Part shown: positions 26,885-34,031 of the stretch, one piece after another
Layout of the letters: each line of letters starts with the position of its first letter
How positions within the stretch are numbered: the stretch's first letter is position 1
Origin: Sporolactobacillus nakayamae
Lineage (GTDB): Bacteria; Bacillota; Bacilli; Bacillales; Sporolactobacillaceae
Direction: 5' to 3'
Length of the DNA stretch: 64,000 bases
Assembly: GCF_900113325.1 (NCBI RefSeq)
Contig: NZ_FOOY01000003.1
Coordinates: 310,001-374,000, forward strand
Notes under the pieces: generated by a model
Seen by the model: the letters and a program-made list of their open reading frames with translations, nothing else
Told to the model about the DNA's origin: nothing
Databases searched by the model: none
Translations under genes and position numbers: made by a program

Positions 26885-27505
26885 TTATTTTTTCAAAAGC
26901 TGCGTGTCATACATGGTAAAATCACAGCGATAAATAAACAGATATTTCCCATCAATAATTAGTCCGGTCGAATTTGGTACTTCAGTCGAAAAATAAGAGA
27001 CATGATTGCCTGCAAATGTGGCAATTGGTTTCCCAAGCTGTGAACGAATCAGAATTACTTTCGATCGTCCATCGAAATAATTGTGATAGCTGTTAACCAT
27101 TCGATTAACAAACGGCACACTGCGTTCTTGGTTTTCAACGAGCATCTTTTGCGGTAATTTATTCATGACATCCTGCAAACCTTTTTCATACATAATCAAT
27201 GTGCTGCCCACATGAACGACTTGCTTTCCGCCAATTGTAATATTTAAAACCGAAGATTCTTTTGTTGTTTCGCCCTTCTCATTCGTGCGGTCAAACTTAT
27301 TGTCTCGCTTTATCGATCCTGAGACACCTTTTATTGTATCAATCGGCTGCCCATCTGCGTCATAGGTTTGCATCGTAACATTGAGTCCCTTTAAACTTCC
27401 TTCAATTTGCGTTGTAAAAAAATCCAACACCTGACATCCGGATAGCACAACGACCGATAAAACGAATAGTGCTGAAATCAATAGGATTTTAATTTTCTTT
27501 ATCAA
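26885..27505 (-). CDS. DUF5052-like lipoprotein
   Basis: Encodes 206 residues from a TTG with AGGAG 9 bases upstream. A lipoprotein signal ends in VVLSGC (Cys24). The mature part (SLKGLNVTMQTYDADGQPID, then IGGKQVVHVGSTLIMYE) matches the DUF5052 family as I remember it: Firmicute surface lipoproteins with no known activity. It is probably monocistronic. I see no terminator directly downstream. Confidence 0.7.
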   Translation of the reverse strand: MIKKIKILLISALFVLSVVVLSGCQVLDFFTTQIEGSLKGLNVTMQTYDADGQPIDTIKGVSGSIKRDNKFDRTNEKGETTKESSVLNITIGGKQVVHVGSTLIMYEKGLQDVMNKLPQKMLVENQERSVPFVNRMVNSYHNYFDGRSKVILIRSQLGKPIATFAGNHVSYFSTEVPNSTGLIIDGKYLFIYRCDFTMYDTQLLKK

Positions 27506-27610
27506 TGAATCTCTCTCCTGCCTCTTGAGGGAATCTAGTAAGCTACTAAAATCATAGCGCGTGCATCACCTTTTGTCATCCGTCTCGAGACAGAGTTGAA
27601 AAAAATGTAC

Positions 27611-27722
27611 AAAAAAAGAGAGCCCTCTCAGGCTCAAGAAATGACACTATACGGTAAACAAAGAATAGCACGCCCCACTGAACAAAATCTGAACAAGAAA
27701 AAAAGACGCCGCAGCGCCTTAA
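27611..27722 (-). terminator. Two minus-strand terminator hairpins with no gene upstream
   Basis: On the minus strand GAGCC-TGAGAG-GGCTC plus T7 (27611-27635) and GGCGC-TGCG-GCGTC plus T7 (27699-27722). Both face away from the nearest plausible minus-strand gene (27854-28000), so one or both may end its transcript or a small RNA. Confidence 0.55.
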
Positions 27723-27853
27723 AAAGGGGGAAGTTATTGTTTTCATGTTTCTATCCTAGCTTAGAATTCTTAAGAAACCCTTAATATATGTTGCGTTATC
27801 TATGATGTTTTCGTTATCCTTTTGTAATCATGATGATGCGCCTGCTTTGACTC

Positions 27854-28000
27854 TTATTTAGCAATAAAAATAGCATAGATCAGAAAAAGTACTGCTAAAA
27901 TGACGATGATGGACATGCATCCTGGTCTCCCGATAAAAACACGATCAAAGTTATTGTTTTGCCGTTCATGATTATGATCATCCAATGGGAATGCACGCAT
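27854..28000 (-). CDS. 48-residue single-pass membrane micro-protein
   Basis: The frame runs from ATG at 28000 to TAA at 27854. The product has a polar Asn/His-rich half and a C-terminal transmembrane helix (MSIIVILAVLFLIYAIFIAK). The AGAAAGG ribosome site abuts the ATG, so a TTG five codons on is an alternative start. It resembles the many short hydrophobic tail proteins of Bacillales (sporulation YjcZ-like in style only). The next gene on the strand (28076-28372) is also a small membrane protein. Confidence 0.5.
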   Translation of the reverse strand: MRAFPLDDHNHERQNNNFDRVFIGRPGCMSIIVILAVLFLIYAIFIAK

Positions 28001-28075
28001 CCTTTCTAAAAATACTGACTGAGTGTTCCATCAATTAAACCAGTAAATGATTAGACTTTAAACAAAAATTTCCGT

Positions 28076-28372
28076 TCATAATCTAGGAGCTCCTGCAATC
28101 AATAGAAACGTCGTCCACAAGAGAATCAGCGTACAGATAATAATTCCAATCACCTTTGTAACTAATGTCAGACTATTTTCTTTCCTCGCTTTGTTCAGTG
28201 CTACAAGCAAAATTAGGGCTGCAATCGTCGTGACATACGCGATCCCCGCGCCAACCCAATACCAGAGCGGTCTTGGTCCCCAATAAGCCATTCCTTGAAA
28301 CCCGCTGCTGAACGCAGCGCCAACAAACATAAGAAAAAATGCAATTAAATTAGGGTGTTTCAGTTTACTCAT
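28076..28372 (-). CDS. Small membrane protein, uncharacterised
   Basis: Encodes 98 residues from the ATG at 28372 (GAGGG 9 bases upstream). It has three hydrophobic segments: FFLMFVGAAFSSGF, then a W-rich second helix (YWVGAGIAYVTTIAALILLV) and a third near the C-terminus. No family is recognised. It sits at the left side of the variable interval between miaA and mutL. Confidence 0.6.
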   Translation of the reverse strand: MSKLKHPNLIAFFLMFVGAAFSSGFQGMAYWGPRPLWYWVGAGIAYVTTIAALILLVALNKARKENSLTLVTKVIGIIICTLILLWTTFLLIAGAPRL

Positions 28373-28597
28373 CGTCAATATCCCTCACCTATCAAGTCAA
28401 TCTGCCTTGTCTCTAAAAATTTAAAATCTTAATTATTTATGCCGGTATAGTACAGACCACCGACGCGCATGAATAAAAATGGACATTCCCGGAAGATCGA
28501 CGTTTTAATCATACGAAACCATGACTCAATCAATCTTAAACAGCCTGTGAAAAAGATTGATCAACACCTTCAATCCTACCTCAACTATTAATTTTGT

Positions 28598-28676
28598 GGG
28601 GGCAAATTTATTTTGCCCCCTACCCCCGTCACTGCACGTGTTTGAACATCTTTTCCATTTCGTAGGGCGTATAGTC
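28598..28676 (-). repeat. Duplicated 3' end of mutL plus its downstream hairpin (att-like)
   Basis: Bases 28629-28676 repeat the last ~48 bp of mutL (34675-34722). The first 39 positions differ at only one, and the copy still encodes the terminal YEMEKMFK-x-VQ-stop. The adjoining GGGGGCAAAT sequence (28598) is also shared with 34638. Here it forms a perfect GGGGGCAAA/TTTGCCCCC hairpin; beside mutL it has decayed to a C-run. Confidence 0.85.
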
Positions 28677-28808
28677 AGAGCCTTTTTTACAGTTTCATAT
28701 TTTATGAAAATCCCTTTGTAGAGCCATTTTTGAGAATGCCATTTTCAAGTAAAATCATAGCATTTCAAATCTACATGGGCAAATTATGGGCAAGGAGTTG
28801 CTGAATAA

Positions 28809-28991
28809 ATGAGTGCAAAAATCAAACTGAGCTCTGTAGAAATTATGATTAATACCAATAACCAAAAGCTTATTGATCTAAGAAAATATGAAGAAGAACA
28901 TCACAATGATCTGCCAGCAGGCCCTATCTATTGGGCGGTCGTCCATGAAATTGAATATCTCGAGAAACAAAATCAGGAGCTGATCAATTAA
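28809..28991 (+). CDS. 60-residue protein, first of a tandem paralogous pair
   Basis: The ATG is preceded by AAGGAG at 11 bases. The product is helical and charged, with the core LRKYEEEHHNDL followed by IYWAVVHEIEYLEKQ. The next gene starts one base after its stop and encodes a clear paralogue. The Lys/Glu heptad-like pattern suggests a small helical hairpin. It is about the size of Spo0E-like phosphatases but lacks their S-Q-E-L-D signature. The function is unknown. It is inside the mutL-flanked segment. Confidence 0.6.
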   Translation: MSAKIKLSSVEIMINTNNQKLIDLRKYEEEHHNDLPAGPIYWAVVHEIEYLEKQNQELIN

Positions 28992-28992
28992 A

Positions 28993-29157
28993 ATGTTCAA
29001 TCAATTTTTAATTGATGCCATAATTGAAGCAATTGATGGGAAAATTTCTGATTTAAGAAAATACGAAAATGAGCATCAGAATGACTTAAACAACCGTGCC
29101 GTTTATTACGCAGTTTGCCGTGATATTGATTGGCTTGAAAGAGTAAAAAAGATCTGA
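28993..29157 (+). CDS. 54-residue protein, second of the tandem paralogous pair
   Basis: ATG at 28993, TGA at 29155. The core LRKYENEHQNDL and the following YYAVCRDIDWLER align without gaps to the first gene's LRKYEEEHHNDL and YWAVVHEIEYLEK, so the pair arose by duplication and both frames were kept open. No separate ribosome site is evident, so translation is probably coupled. A terminator follows 53 bp later. Confidence 0.6.
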   Translation: MFNQFLIDAIIEAIDGKISDLRKYENEHQNDLNNRAVYYAVCRDIDWLERVKKI

Positions 29158-29210
29158 TTGATGCTTAAATAAGTTGATAGAGAGAGTATTGCAAGATGAC
29201 CTAATATTTC

Positions 29211-29242
29211 CCCACTCCCAAGCGAGGGTGTGGGATTTTTTA
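29211..29242 (+). terminator. Terminator of the tandem micro-gene pair
   Basis: CCCACTCCC and GGGTGTGGG (one mismatch) around a 6-base loop, followed by ATTTTTTATT. Confidence 0.8.
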
Positions 29243-29251
29243 TTGTCGTTG

Positions 29252-29301
29252 ACTAAAAATGGTTCATGAAAATCCTTGGGATTCCATGAACCATTTTTAG
29301 T
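29252..29301. repeat. Long perfect inverted repeat
   Basis: 17-bp perfect arms (ACTAAAAATGGTTCATG and complement) with a further AATCC/GGATT pairing in the loop. It could be a bidirectional terminator or a small palindromic mobile remnant. Confidence 0.7.
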
Positions 29302-29398
29302 GTCTCTTTGTAACACTTATCAGTGATTAATATATTACACGATAATAATCGGTTGTTGTCATACCGGTCAAAACAAAGGTAGGAGCTAAAAAGAAATT

Positions 29399-29557
29399 TT
29401 ATTTTTTATTCCCTGAAAAATCAAAATCCGCCTCAATAAGTTGAAATTCCTGGTTAATCCATTTTTGAACCAACCTGGTAAATGATCGATTCTCTGAATC
29501 CAGAATAGTCCTTAACTGATTTTGATTTTTTCTAGTAAGTGTTACGGATTTTCGCAT
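29399..29557 (-). CDS. Small ribbon-helix-helix-like protein
   Basis: Encodes about 52 residues from the ATG at 29557; the frame extends upstream but GTGGA and a TATAAT-like box sit just before this ATG. The N-terminus MRKSVTLTRKNQNQLRTIL has the beta-strand then helix pattern of RHH DNA-binding proteins and plasmid antitoxins. A perfect CCACT/AGTGG dyad overlaps its putative -10 region, consistent with autorepression. No toxin partner is recognised on either side. Confidence 0.45.
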   Translation of the reverse strand: MRKSVTLTRKNQNQLRTILDSENRSFTRLVQKWINQEFQLIEADFDFSGNKK

Positions 29558-29561
29558 ATTT

Positions 29562-29577
29562 CCACTTATTATAGTGG
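29562..29577. promoter_or_regulatory. Candidate operator at the RHH-like gene
   Basis: CCACT-TATTAT-AGTGG, a perfect 5-bp dyad that contains the minus-strand TATAAT 5-20 bases before the ATG at 29557. Confidence 0.4.
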
Positions 29578-29780
29578 TTGACCGGATGGCGCTATTTGGC
29601 AATGGATGACTATTTCAAGTGGAAGGCACAGCACTCTAAAAAACAGTCTCAGGATTCATTCTAAAGTGTCTTCACTTTCACCTAGCTAACGACCTGTTCC
29701 AACTGAGATCAATTGACACACAAATTCGGACTTGACCGGTTTATGCGTTATAATGAGGGCAAGATAGGTGGGATTTAGAT

Positions 29781-30542
29781 ATGAACAAATGGACAAAATC
29801 AGTAATGATTTCAGTACTTGCTGTAGCGAGCTTACTGACTATAACAGCATGCAATAAACCTAATACTTCCCATACAGCAACAACTAAAGTGGGCTACACG
29901 CCTTTAAAGACAGCTGGATCCACTCGTAACGTGGTTGCTACGGGTAAACACGCCCTTTATACGAAACCCGGCACGGTAAAAGGGGCTAAACTAGTGGCTT
30001 CCAAGAGCAAGATGGCAAAATTTGCTTCTTATACTCGTGCAGATGCTGATTATTACTATGGTCGTCTGAAGAACCACGCTTATAAGGGTTCAACTTATTA
30101 TTTCCGTGCCTACGGTTATAAAGTCACCCACACCGGTTCCGTTTATTATCGTGTCGTGACGATGAATGGTAAATATCGGGGTTACATCTATGGGGGTAAA
30201 AAAGTAGGTTCATTTGCCGGCGGAGTTAAAAAAGCAACGACTACCCAACCCACAACAATTCCTGCTAACTTTATGAATTACGTCGGGGTTGCCATTCCAG
30301 GTACTGTTTGGAATCATGTTCCTTACACTCAATACAAGACTAAGAGCTTTGGTCAAGTAAACTCAACAATTCCAAGTCTGGCTAAATTTAAAGTCACTAA
30401 GGCTGTAAAAAGGACTCGGGAACAAGATATTTACTTCTACCTTAAATCTCAAAAGAGCTCAGTACCTTCAGGTTGGGTACGTTTCCGTTACGTTCGTTCT
30501 TACAGTGAAATTGAAGGCAATGAAGGCATTATTCGCAATTGA
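29781..30542 (+). CDS. Surface lipoprotein with SLAP/SH3-like repeats
   Basis: Encodes 253 residues. The lipoprotein signal ends in TITAC (Cys24). The mature part is basic and Tyr-rich, with repeated units around ATGKHALYTKPG, STYYFRAYGYK and VYYRVVTMNGKYRGYIYGG, like the SLAP or GW-type wall-binding modules of lactobacilli. It probably binds cell-wall polymers. GGTGGGA precedes the ATG and a TATAAT is at 29749-29754. A decayed second copy of its 3' end lies at 33541-33663. It is inside the mutL-flanked segment. Confidence 0.7.
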   Translation: MNKWTKSVMISVLAVASLLTITACNKPNTSHTATTKVGYTPLKTAGSTRNVVATGKHALYTKPGTVKGAKLVASKSKMAKFASYTRADADYYYGRLKNHAYKGSTYYFRAYGYKVTHTGSVYYRVVTMNGKYRGYIYGGKKVGSFAGGVKKATTTQPTTIPANFMNYVGVAIPGTVWNHVPYTQYKTKSFGQVNSTIPSLAKFKVTKAVKRTREQDIYFYLKSQKSSVPSGWVRFRYVRSYSEIEGNEGIIRN

Positions 30543-30607
30543 TAGCTCTAATGCGTCATGACAGGTCACTCATCAACGATCAACCTGCATTCCCCGTGAA
30601 TTTATAC

Positions 30608-30763
30608 CTATGATGGAATCGTCACCCCAAGTGCCTTGAACAGATGCATCTGGGTTTTGGTCATCTCACCAATGGATGGCTCATGAACCGCGTTGCCGGA
30701 ATTGTTCAATGACATCCAATTCATCAAGAACTTCTTGAAGTGTGTACCGTTTGAAGAGGTCAT
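30608..30763 (-). pseudogene. Possible transposase C-terminal fragment
   Basis: A 51-residue tail ending TQMHLFKALGVTIPS looks like the extreme C-terminus of an IS4/IS1634-type transposase (pattern L-x-x-L-G-V-x-x-P). It has no N-terminal part and no ribosome site. The assignment is weak; it sits beside an IS256-type remnant. Confidence 0.25.
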
Positions 30764-30820
30764 GGTCGCTCGCTCATTGCTTTTTTTATGTATGATAAAT
30801 AGAACAGGGCAATATATGGA

Positions 30821-31000
30821 ATGGAACGACTGAATGAAGAATTTCGTCGCATGGGATGGGGTACTCATTCGCATTTTTCCAAACGTGAGTCAGTGACTCG
30901 CCTCATGGGCTCAGTCTTCATGGAGATCAATGAAAAGTGGCTGGCCGGACGCCGTTCAATCGGAGTATATCCAGAATCGATAATAAAAAAAGGTGCCTAA
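30821..31000 (+). pseudogene. IS256-family transposase C-terminal remnant
   Basis: The frame encodes MERLNEEFRRMGW, then FSKRESVTRLMGSVFMEINE and KWLAGRRSIG. This is the conserved end of Mutator/IS256 transposases (L-E-R-L-N-x-E, then a K-W-L-x-G-R-R motif). The DDE catalytic region is absent, so the element is dead. A terminator hairpin overlaps the stop codon. Confidence 0.75.
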
Positions 31001-31020
31001 AATATAAGGTACCTTTTTTT
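30985..31020. terminator. Bidirectional terminator at the transposase remnant
   Basis: Arms A7-GGTGCC and GGTACC-T7 with one mismatch, T-runs on both strands. Confidence 0.75.
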
Positions 31021-31072
31021 ATTACTCAAAAGTAATATTACTTAAAAATAACATGAACGCAAACCTATATTA

Positions 31073-31101
31073 TTGTCAAACGGTTTCGACCGCGATATAT
31101 A
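31073..31101 (+). promoter_or_regulatory. Promoter of a short transcript
   Basis: TTGTCA, a 17-base spacer and TATATA; a TATAAT overlaps 4 bases further on. Together with the terminator at 31253-31284 it defines a transcript of about 175 nt. Confidence 0.45.
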
Positions 31102-31136
31102 TAATGTTCTTTCGACTGATACTTGGGAGAACAGCA

Positions 31137-31361
31137 ATGGAAAAAGATAAAACAGTCTATTGCGATGGCACCCGCCATTTGACAAGAAGTGAACTTCAGA
31201 ATCTGGTCGAACGTTCAGAAACTAGGCACAATGTTCTGAATGCTGCCCTCCAGAGCTTACTGATCATGTTAGCTCGGCTTTTTTGTTCATTTCATTTTTT
31301 AGTGCTTTTTAATGTAGACGCCGGTAAAGTCAACCCGCGGTCCGTAAACCGGATACTGTAA
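31137..31361 (+). CDS. Hypothetical small ORF or short RNA
   Basis: ATG preceded by GGGAGA at 8 bases. The product starts MEKDKTVYCDGTRHLTRSEL, is mostly helical and has 74 residues, but a strong terminator lies within it at codons 39-49 and its last 63 bp are antisense to oppA. Either only the first ~40 codons matter or the transcript is a small RNA. Confidence 0.3.
   Translation: MEKDKTVYCDGTRHLTRSELQNLVERSETRHNVLNAALQSLLIMLARLFCSFHFLVLFNVDAGKVNPRSVNRIL
31253..31284 (+). terminator. Intrinsic terminator upstream of (convergent with) oppA
   Basis: GAGCT/AGCTC arms with a TACTGATCATGTT loop, followed by CGGCTTTTTTG on the plus strand. Confidence 0.65.
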
Positions 31362-33032
31362 TCCCTTGACATAGGGCTTCTGCATCCAAATCTGGCCGTC
31401 CTGTTCCAGCGGAATGATCCCCGTATCCTGAATCAGAATTTTTTCTGCTGCTTCCAGGTCATCCCAACGTTTGGTCTCATTGGCCTCATTTTCTGCTGAG
31501 GTAATCAGTTTATCATACGTTTTGTTTGACCAGGCTGACGAATTTTCCGGATGTCCGGTCGTGAACATATCCAGATAGGTCATCGGGTCCTGATAATCCG
31601 GTGCCCGGCTGGCGTATGAAAGATCAAATTTGAAGTCTGTCCGTAGTTTTAAGAAATTGGCAAAGGGCTGCTGATTGATCGTCACATGAACGCCTTTGAG
31701 TTTTTCGAACTGTGAAGCCAGATATTGATTGTAATTCTTCAGCTGATCGCCATCCGGCGTCAGGAAATTGAGATTGAGTGTTTTAATGTTCAATTCTCTT
31801 TTGGCCGTTGCCCAATCCTTTTGCGCCTGTTCCGTACTGCCCAGCGGATAACCATTTTCTGTCCCGGCACGGAAATCCTCCTCGTGAGGACCTCTGACGA
31901 AGAATTTCGGAACCACAAAGTTCGAAGGCAATAATGAGCCCTTCATCAGCTTTACGACAAATGAATATGCATGACGGTCGATCGATTCGCTGAGCGCTTT
32001 ACGCAGGGCAGCATTTTTCAAATACTTATTTTTTTGATTCACATAAAGGAAACGGGTTGTCGAGGTCAGGCCGTAATAGAGCTGATCGGGAATCTTATTT
32101 TTGAGCTGTTTGGCCTGATCACCGGAGATACTTTCAATCATGTCGGTCTCCCCCGCCTTATACAGGTTCACCTGTGTCGCTTCTTCCTTGATGACACGAA
32201 CAGTTATCTTCGTCAGATGAATTTTTTTGGCATTCCAATAACTGTTGTTCTTCACATACGTCCAGCCGCTACCTTTATTCCAGGCATGCAGTTTAAACGG
32301 CCCATTATATAATAGATTTTTCGGACCCATGGCATACTTTTTGCCTTGCTTGGTAATAAAATCCTGGCGCTGCGGATAAAAGGCTGGCGTCGAAAGCAGG
32401 CTTAGGAAGAACGGCGGTGCCGGTTTTGCAAAGGTGACCTGAACTTTATGGGTTCCAATCGCTTTGATACCGAGTTTTTTATACTTGCCATACAACGGAT
32501 CTTTCGGATTTTCAATTTGTTCCGCGTTCTTGATTCCTGCCGAAGCATACAGGAAATTATAAGCGGGGTTGGCTTTCGGATCGTTTTCATGCTGCCAGCC
32601 ATAGACAAAATCCTGCGCCGTTACCGGTTTTCCGTCCGACCACTTGATCCCTTTCCTGAGCGTAAACGTATACGTCCGTTTATCAGCGCTTGCTTTAGCG
32701 CTCTTCGCCAGATCCAGCTGCACTTCACCACTTGGAGCCCCGAGCTTATCCAGATGCATCCGCGTCAGACCGCTGTTCACCATCGCCAGTGTATTGGTTG
32801 ACTGCGTGTCCGTCGCCTGCGTATAGTCCAGCGTCGGGATATCGGCAGTCGTCGTGACGCGAAGCACTTGCTTTGCCGCCAGACCGGTCTTCCCTGAAGA
32901 AGTTGAAGAGCCTGAAGAAGTTGAAGAGCCTGAAGAGTCAGAAGAGCCACCTCCTGAGCAAGAAGAAAGGATCAGCACGGGGACAAAGACGAGCGGCGCC
33001 AGATACTTTGCCCATTTTGATCTCTTTTGCAT
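31299..33032 (-). CDS. oppA: Oligopeptide ABC transporter substrate-binding lipoprotein
   Basis: Encodes 577 residues. The lipoprotein signal ends in LILSSC (Cys25) and is followed by a Ser/Gly linker with an 18-bp DNA repeat. The SBP_bac_5 domain shows TLDYTQATD, the signature YTFTLRKGIKWSDGKPVTAQD and YNGPFKLHAWNKG. It binds extracellular peptides for an Opp permease, but no permease or ATPase gene is adjacent. GGGGGGAA precedes the ATG and a TATAAT lies about 150 bp upstream. Base composition appears clearly richer in G+C than the neighbours, suggesting acquisition. Confidence 0.9.
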   Translation of the reverse strand: MQKRSKWAKYLAPLVFVPVLILSSCSGGGSSDSSGSSTSSGSSTSSGKTGLAAKQVLRVTTTADIPTLDYTQATDTQSTNTLAMVNSGLTRMHLDKLGAPSGEVQLDLAKSAKASADKRTYTFTLRKGIKWSDGKPVTAQDFVYGWQHENDPKANPAYNFLYASAGIKNAEQIENPKDPLYGKYKKLGIKAIGTHKVQVTFAKPAPPFFLSLLSTPAFYPQRQDFITKQGKKYAMGPKNLLYNGPFKLHAWNKGSGWTYVKNNSYWNAKKIHLTKITVRVIKEEATQVNLYKAGETDMIESISGDQAKQLKNKIPDQLYYGLTSTTRFLYVNQKNKYLKNAALRKALSESIDRHAYSFVVKLMKGSLLPSNFVVPKFFVRGPHEEDFRAGTENGYPLGSTEQAQKDWATAKRELNIKTLNLNFLTPDGDQLKNYNQYLASQFEKLKGVHVTINQQPFANFLKLRTDFKFDLSYASRAPDYQDPMTYLDMFTTGHPENSSAWSNKTYDKLITSAENEANETKRWDDLEAAEKILIQDTGIIPLEQDGQIWMQKPYVKGLQYPVYGPRVDFTGVYIKKH

Positions 33033-33358
33033 ATGTAATTCCCCCCAAACTTTAAATACGGGTATAAACGGCGATAGGCTGCTAAAAAAGCGAAAAGATC
33101 AAACGTCTGAATTTTGCAAAATCAGCCGCAGTTTCGGCACTCAGCCATTTTAATTAGGCAGACATCATCCGTCAAACCTCGGGAATATTATACACCAATT
33201 TTCTGGAATGATGATAGAATAGATCTGTTATTCTATTTTCGCAAAAATATATATATAAATTATGGGATTCAATTACAATAAATAGATTTAGCATTTAATG
33301 GAGAACGATTGACAGAATCATGAATTCTAAACTACGATAAGAACAAAGAAAGGAGCAG

Positions 33359-33580
33359 ATGATGCCCAGATTAATTTCTATTCAATTAAAAATGGCAACT
33401 ACGAAATTTCATCTGCTGGGTTGGCTTATCCTTATTGTATGTTCACCCCTTGTGCAATTTTTAATAATCCGACAGGGATACCAATACTTTAAACCTGTCG
33501 AAGTCTTTCAAAATACAGTATCCGGTCTGATTGCGCTACTCAGGTTGGGTAAGCGCCATGCGCATTCTTTCTTATTTTGA
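33359..33580 (+). CDS. Small ORF with one membrane helix, partly repeat-derived
   Basis: AAGGAG lies 5-8 bases before MMPRL. One hydrophobic helix (LGWLILIVCSPLVQFLII) is followed by a basic tail. From about 33541 its sequence becomes part of the decayed lipoprotein copy in another frame, so the present C-terminus is an accident of decay. Its reality is uncertain. Confidence 0.3.
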   Translation: MMPRLISIQLKMATTKFHLLGWLILIVCSPLVQFLIIRQGYQYFKPVEVFQNTVSGLIALLRLGKRHAHSFLF

Positions 33581-33663
33581 GATTCAGTGAAATTGAAGGC
33601 AATGAAGCCATTATTGATAATCGACAGCTCTAACTCGTCATTACATGTCACTCATCAACGATC
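33541..33663 (+). pseudogene. Decayed duplicate of the lipoprotein gene 3' end
   Basis: From CAGGTTGGGTA through CAGTGAAATTGAAGGCAATG to GTCACTCATCAACGATCAA it parallels 30471-30584, the last ~24 codons and 3' flank of the SLAP-like lipoprotein gene, with several indels and substitutions. It marks a second copy, 3.07 kb away in the same orientation. Confidence 0.8.
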
Positions 33664-33734
33664 AAATAAAAAAAGTTACCTAATATTGGTAGTAGTATTA
33701 TAGCAAATTATTTAGCACATGAATCCGCACTTTT

Positions 33735-33774
33735 CGTGGGTGACCCCCGCAACTATGATGCGCGATCACCCACG
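33735..33774. repeat. Inverted repeat CGTGGGTGA / TCACCCACG
   Basis: Perfect 9-bp arms spanning the end of the XtrA-like pseudogene. There is no T-tract, so it is not a standard terminator. Confidence 0.5.
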
Positions 33775-34031
33775 GCATTGCAGTACAGTAACACATTATT
33801 AAAACTAATTATTTTTTTTAGATCCATATAAAATAATTCCCCTTCCCCATACTTGATTTTGGTAACCTTTCCCTTTGCTGTCTCTATAATTGTGAAACCA
33901 TGTTCACCAGCTTCGGCTACTTTCGCTTTGTTTTGCACACCATCGAGGACAAGCACTAGAATCTTATTTGACTCAATATTTTATGTCACCAATTTTCGAT
34001 CTGAATTCAGTTCAATTTCCTTTTCACGCAT
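33753..34031 (-). pseudogene. XtrA-like phage protein gene with in-frame TAA
   Basis: The ATG at 34031 has GAGGAG 8 bases upstream and opens MREKEIELNSDRKLVT, then a TAA at 33981-33983. The same frame goes on NIESNKILVLVLDGVQNKAK, GEHGFTIIETAKGKVTKIK and GEGELFYM. The centre (E-H-G-x-x-x-I-x-T-x-x-G-K-V-x-x-x-K) is the pattern of XtrA/YqaO proteins from PBSX/skin-like prophages, recalled without a search. One nonsense change inactivates the full product, unless translation restarts downstream. Confidence 0.55.

Noticed and set aside
28809-29157. Spo0E-like phosphatase genes
   Set aside because: The size and helical character fit, but the S-Q-E-L-D signature with its catalytic Asp is absent in both paralogues.
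33033-33185. Riboswitch in the oppA leader
   Set aside because: The ~150-nt leader is long, but I find no conserved S-box, T-box, glycine or other riboswitch core.
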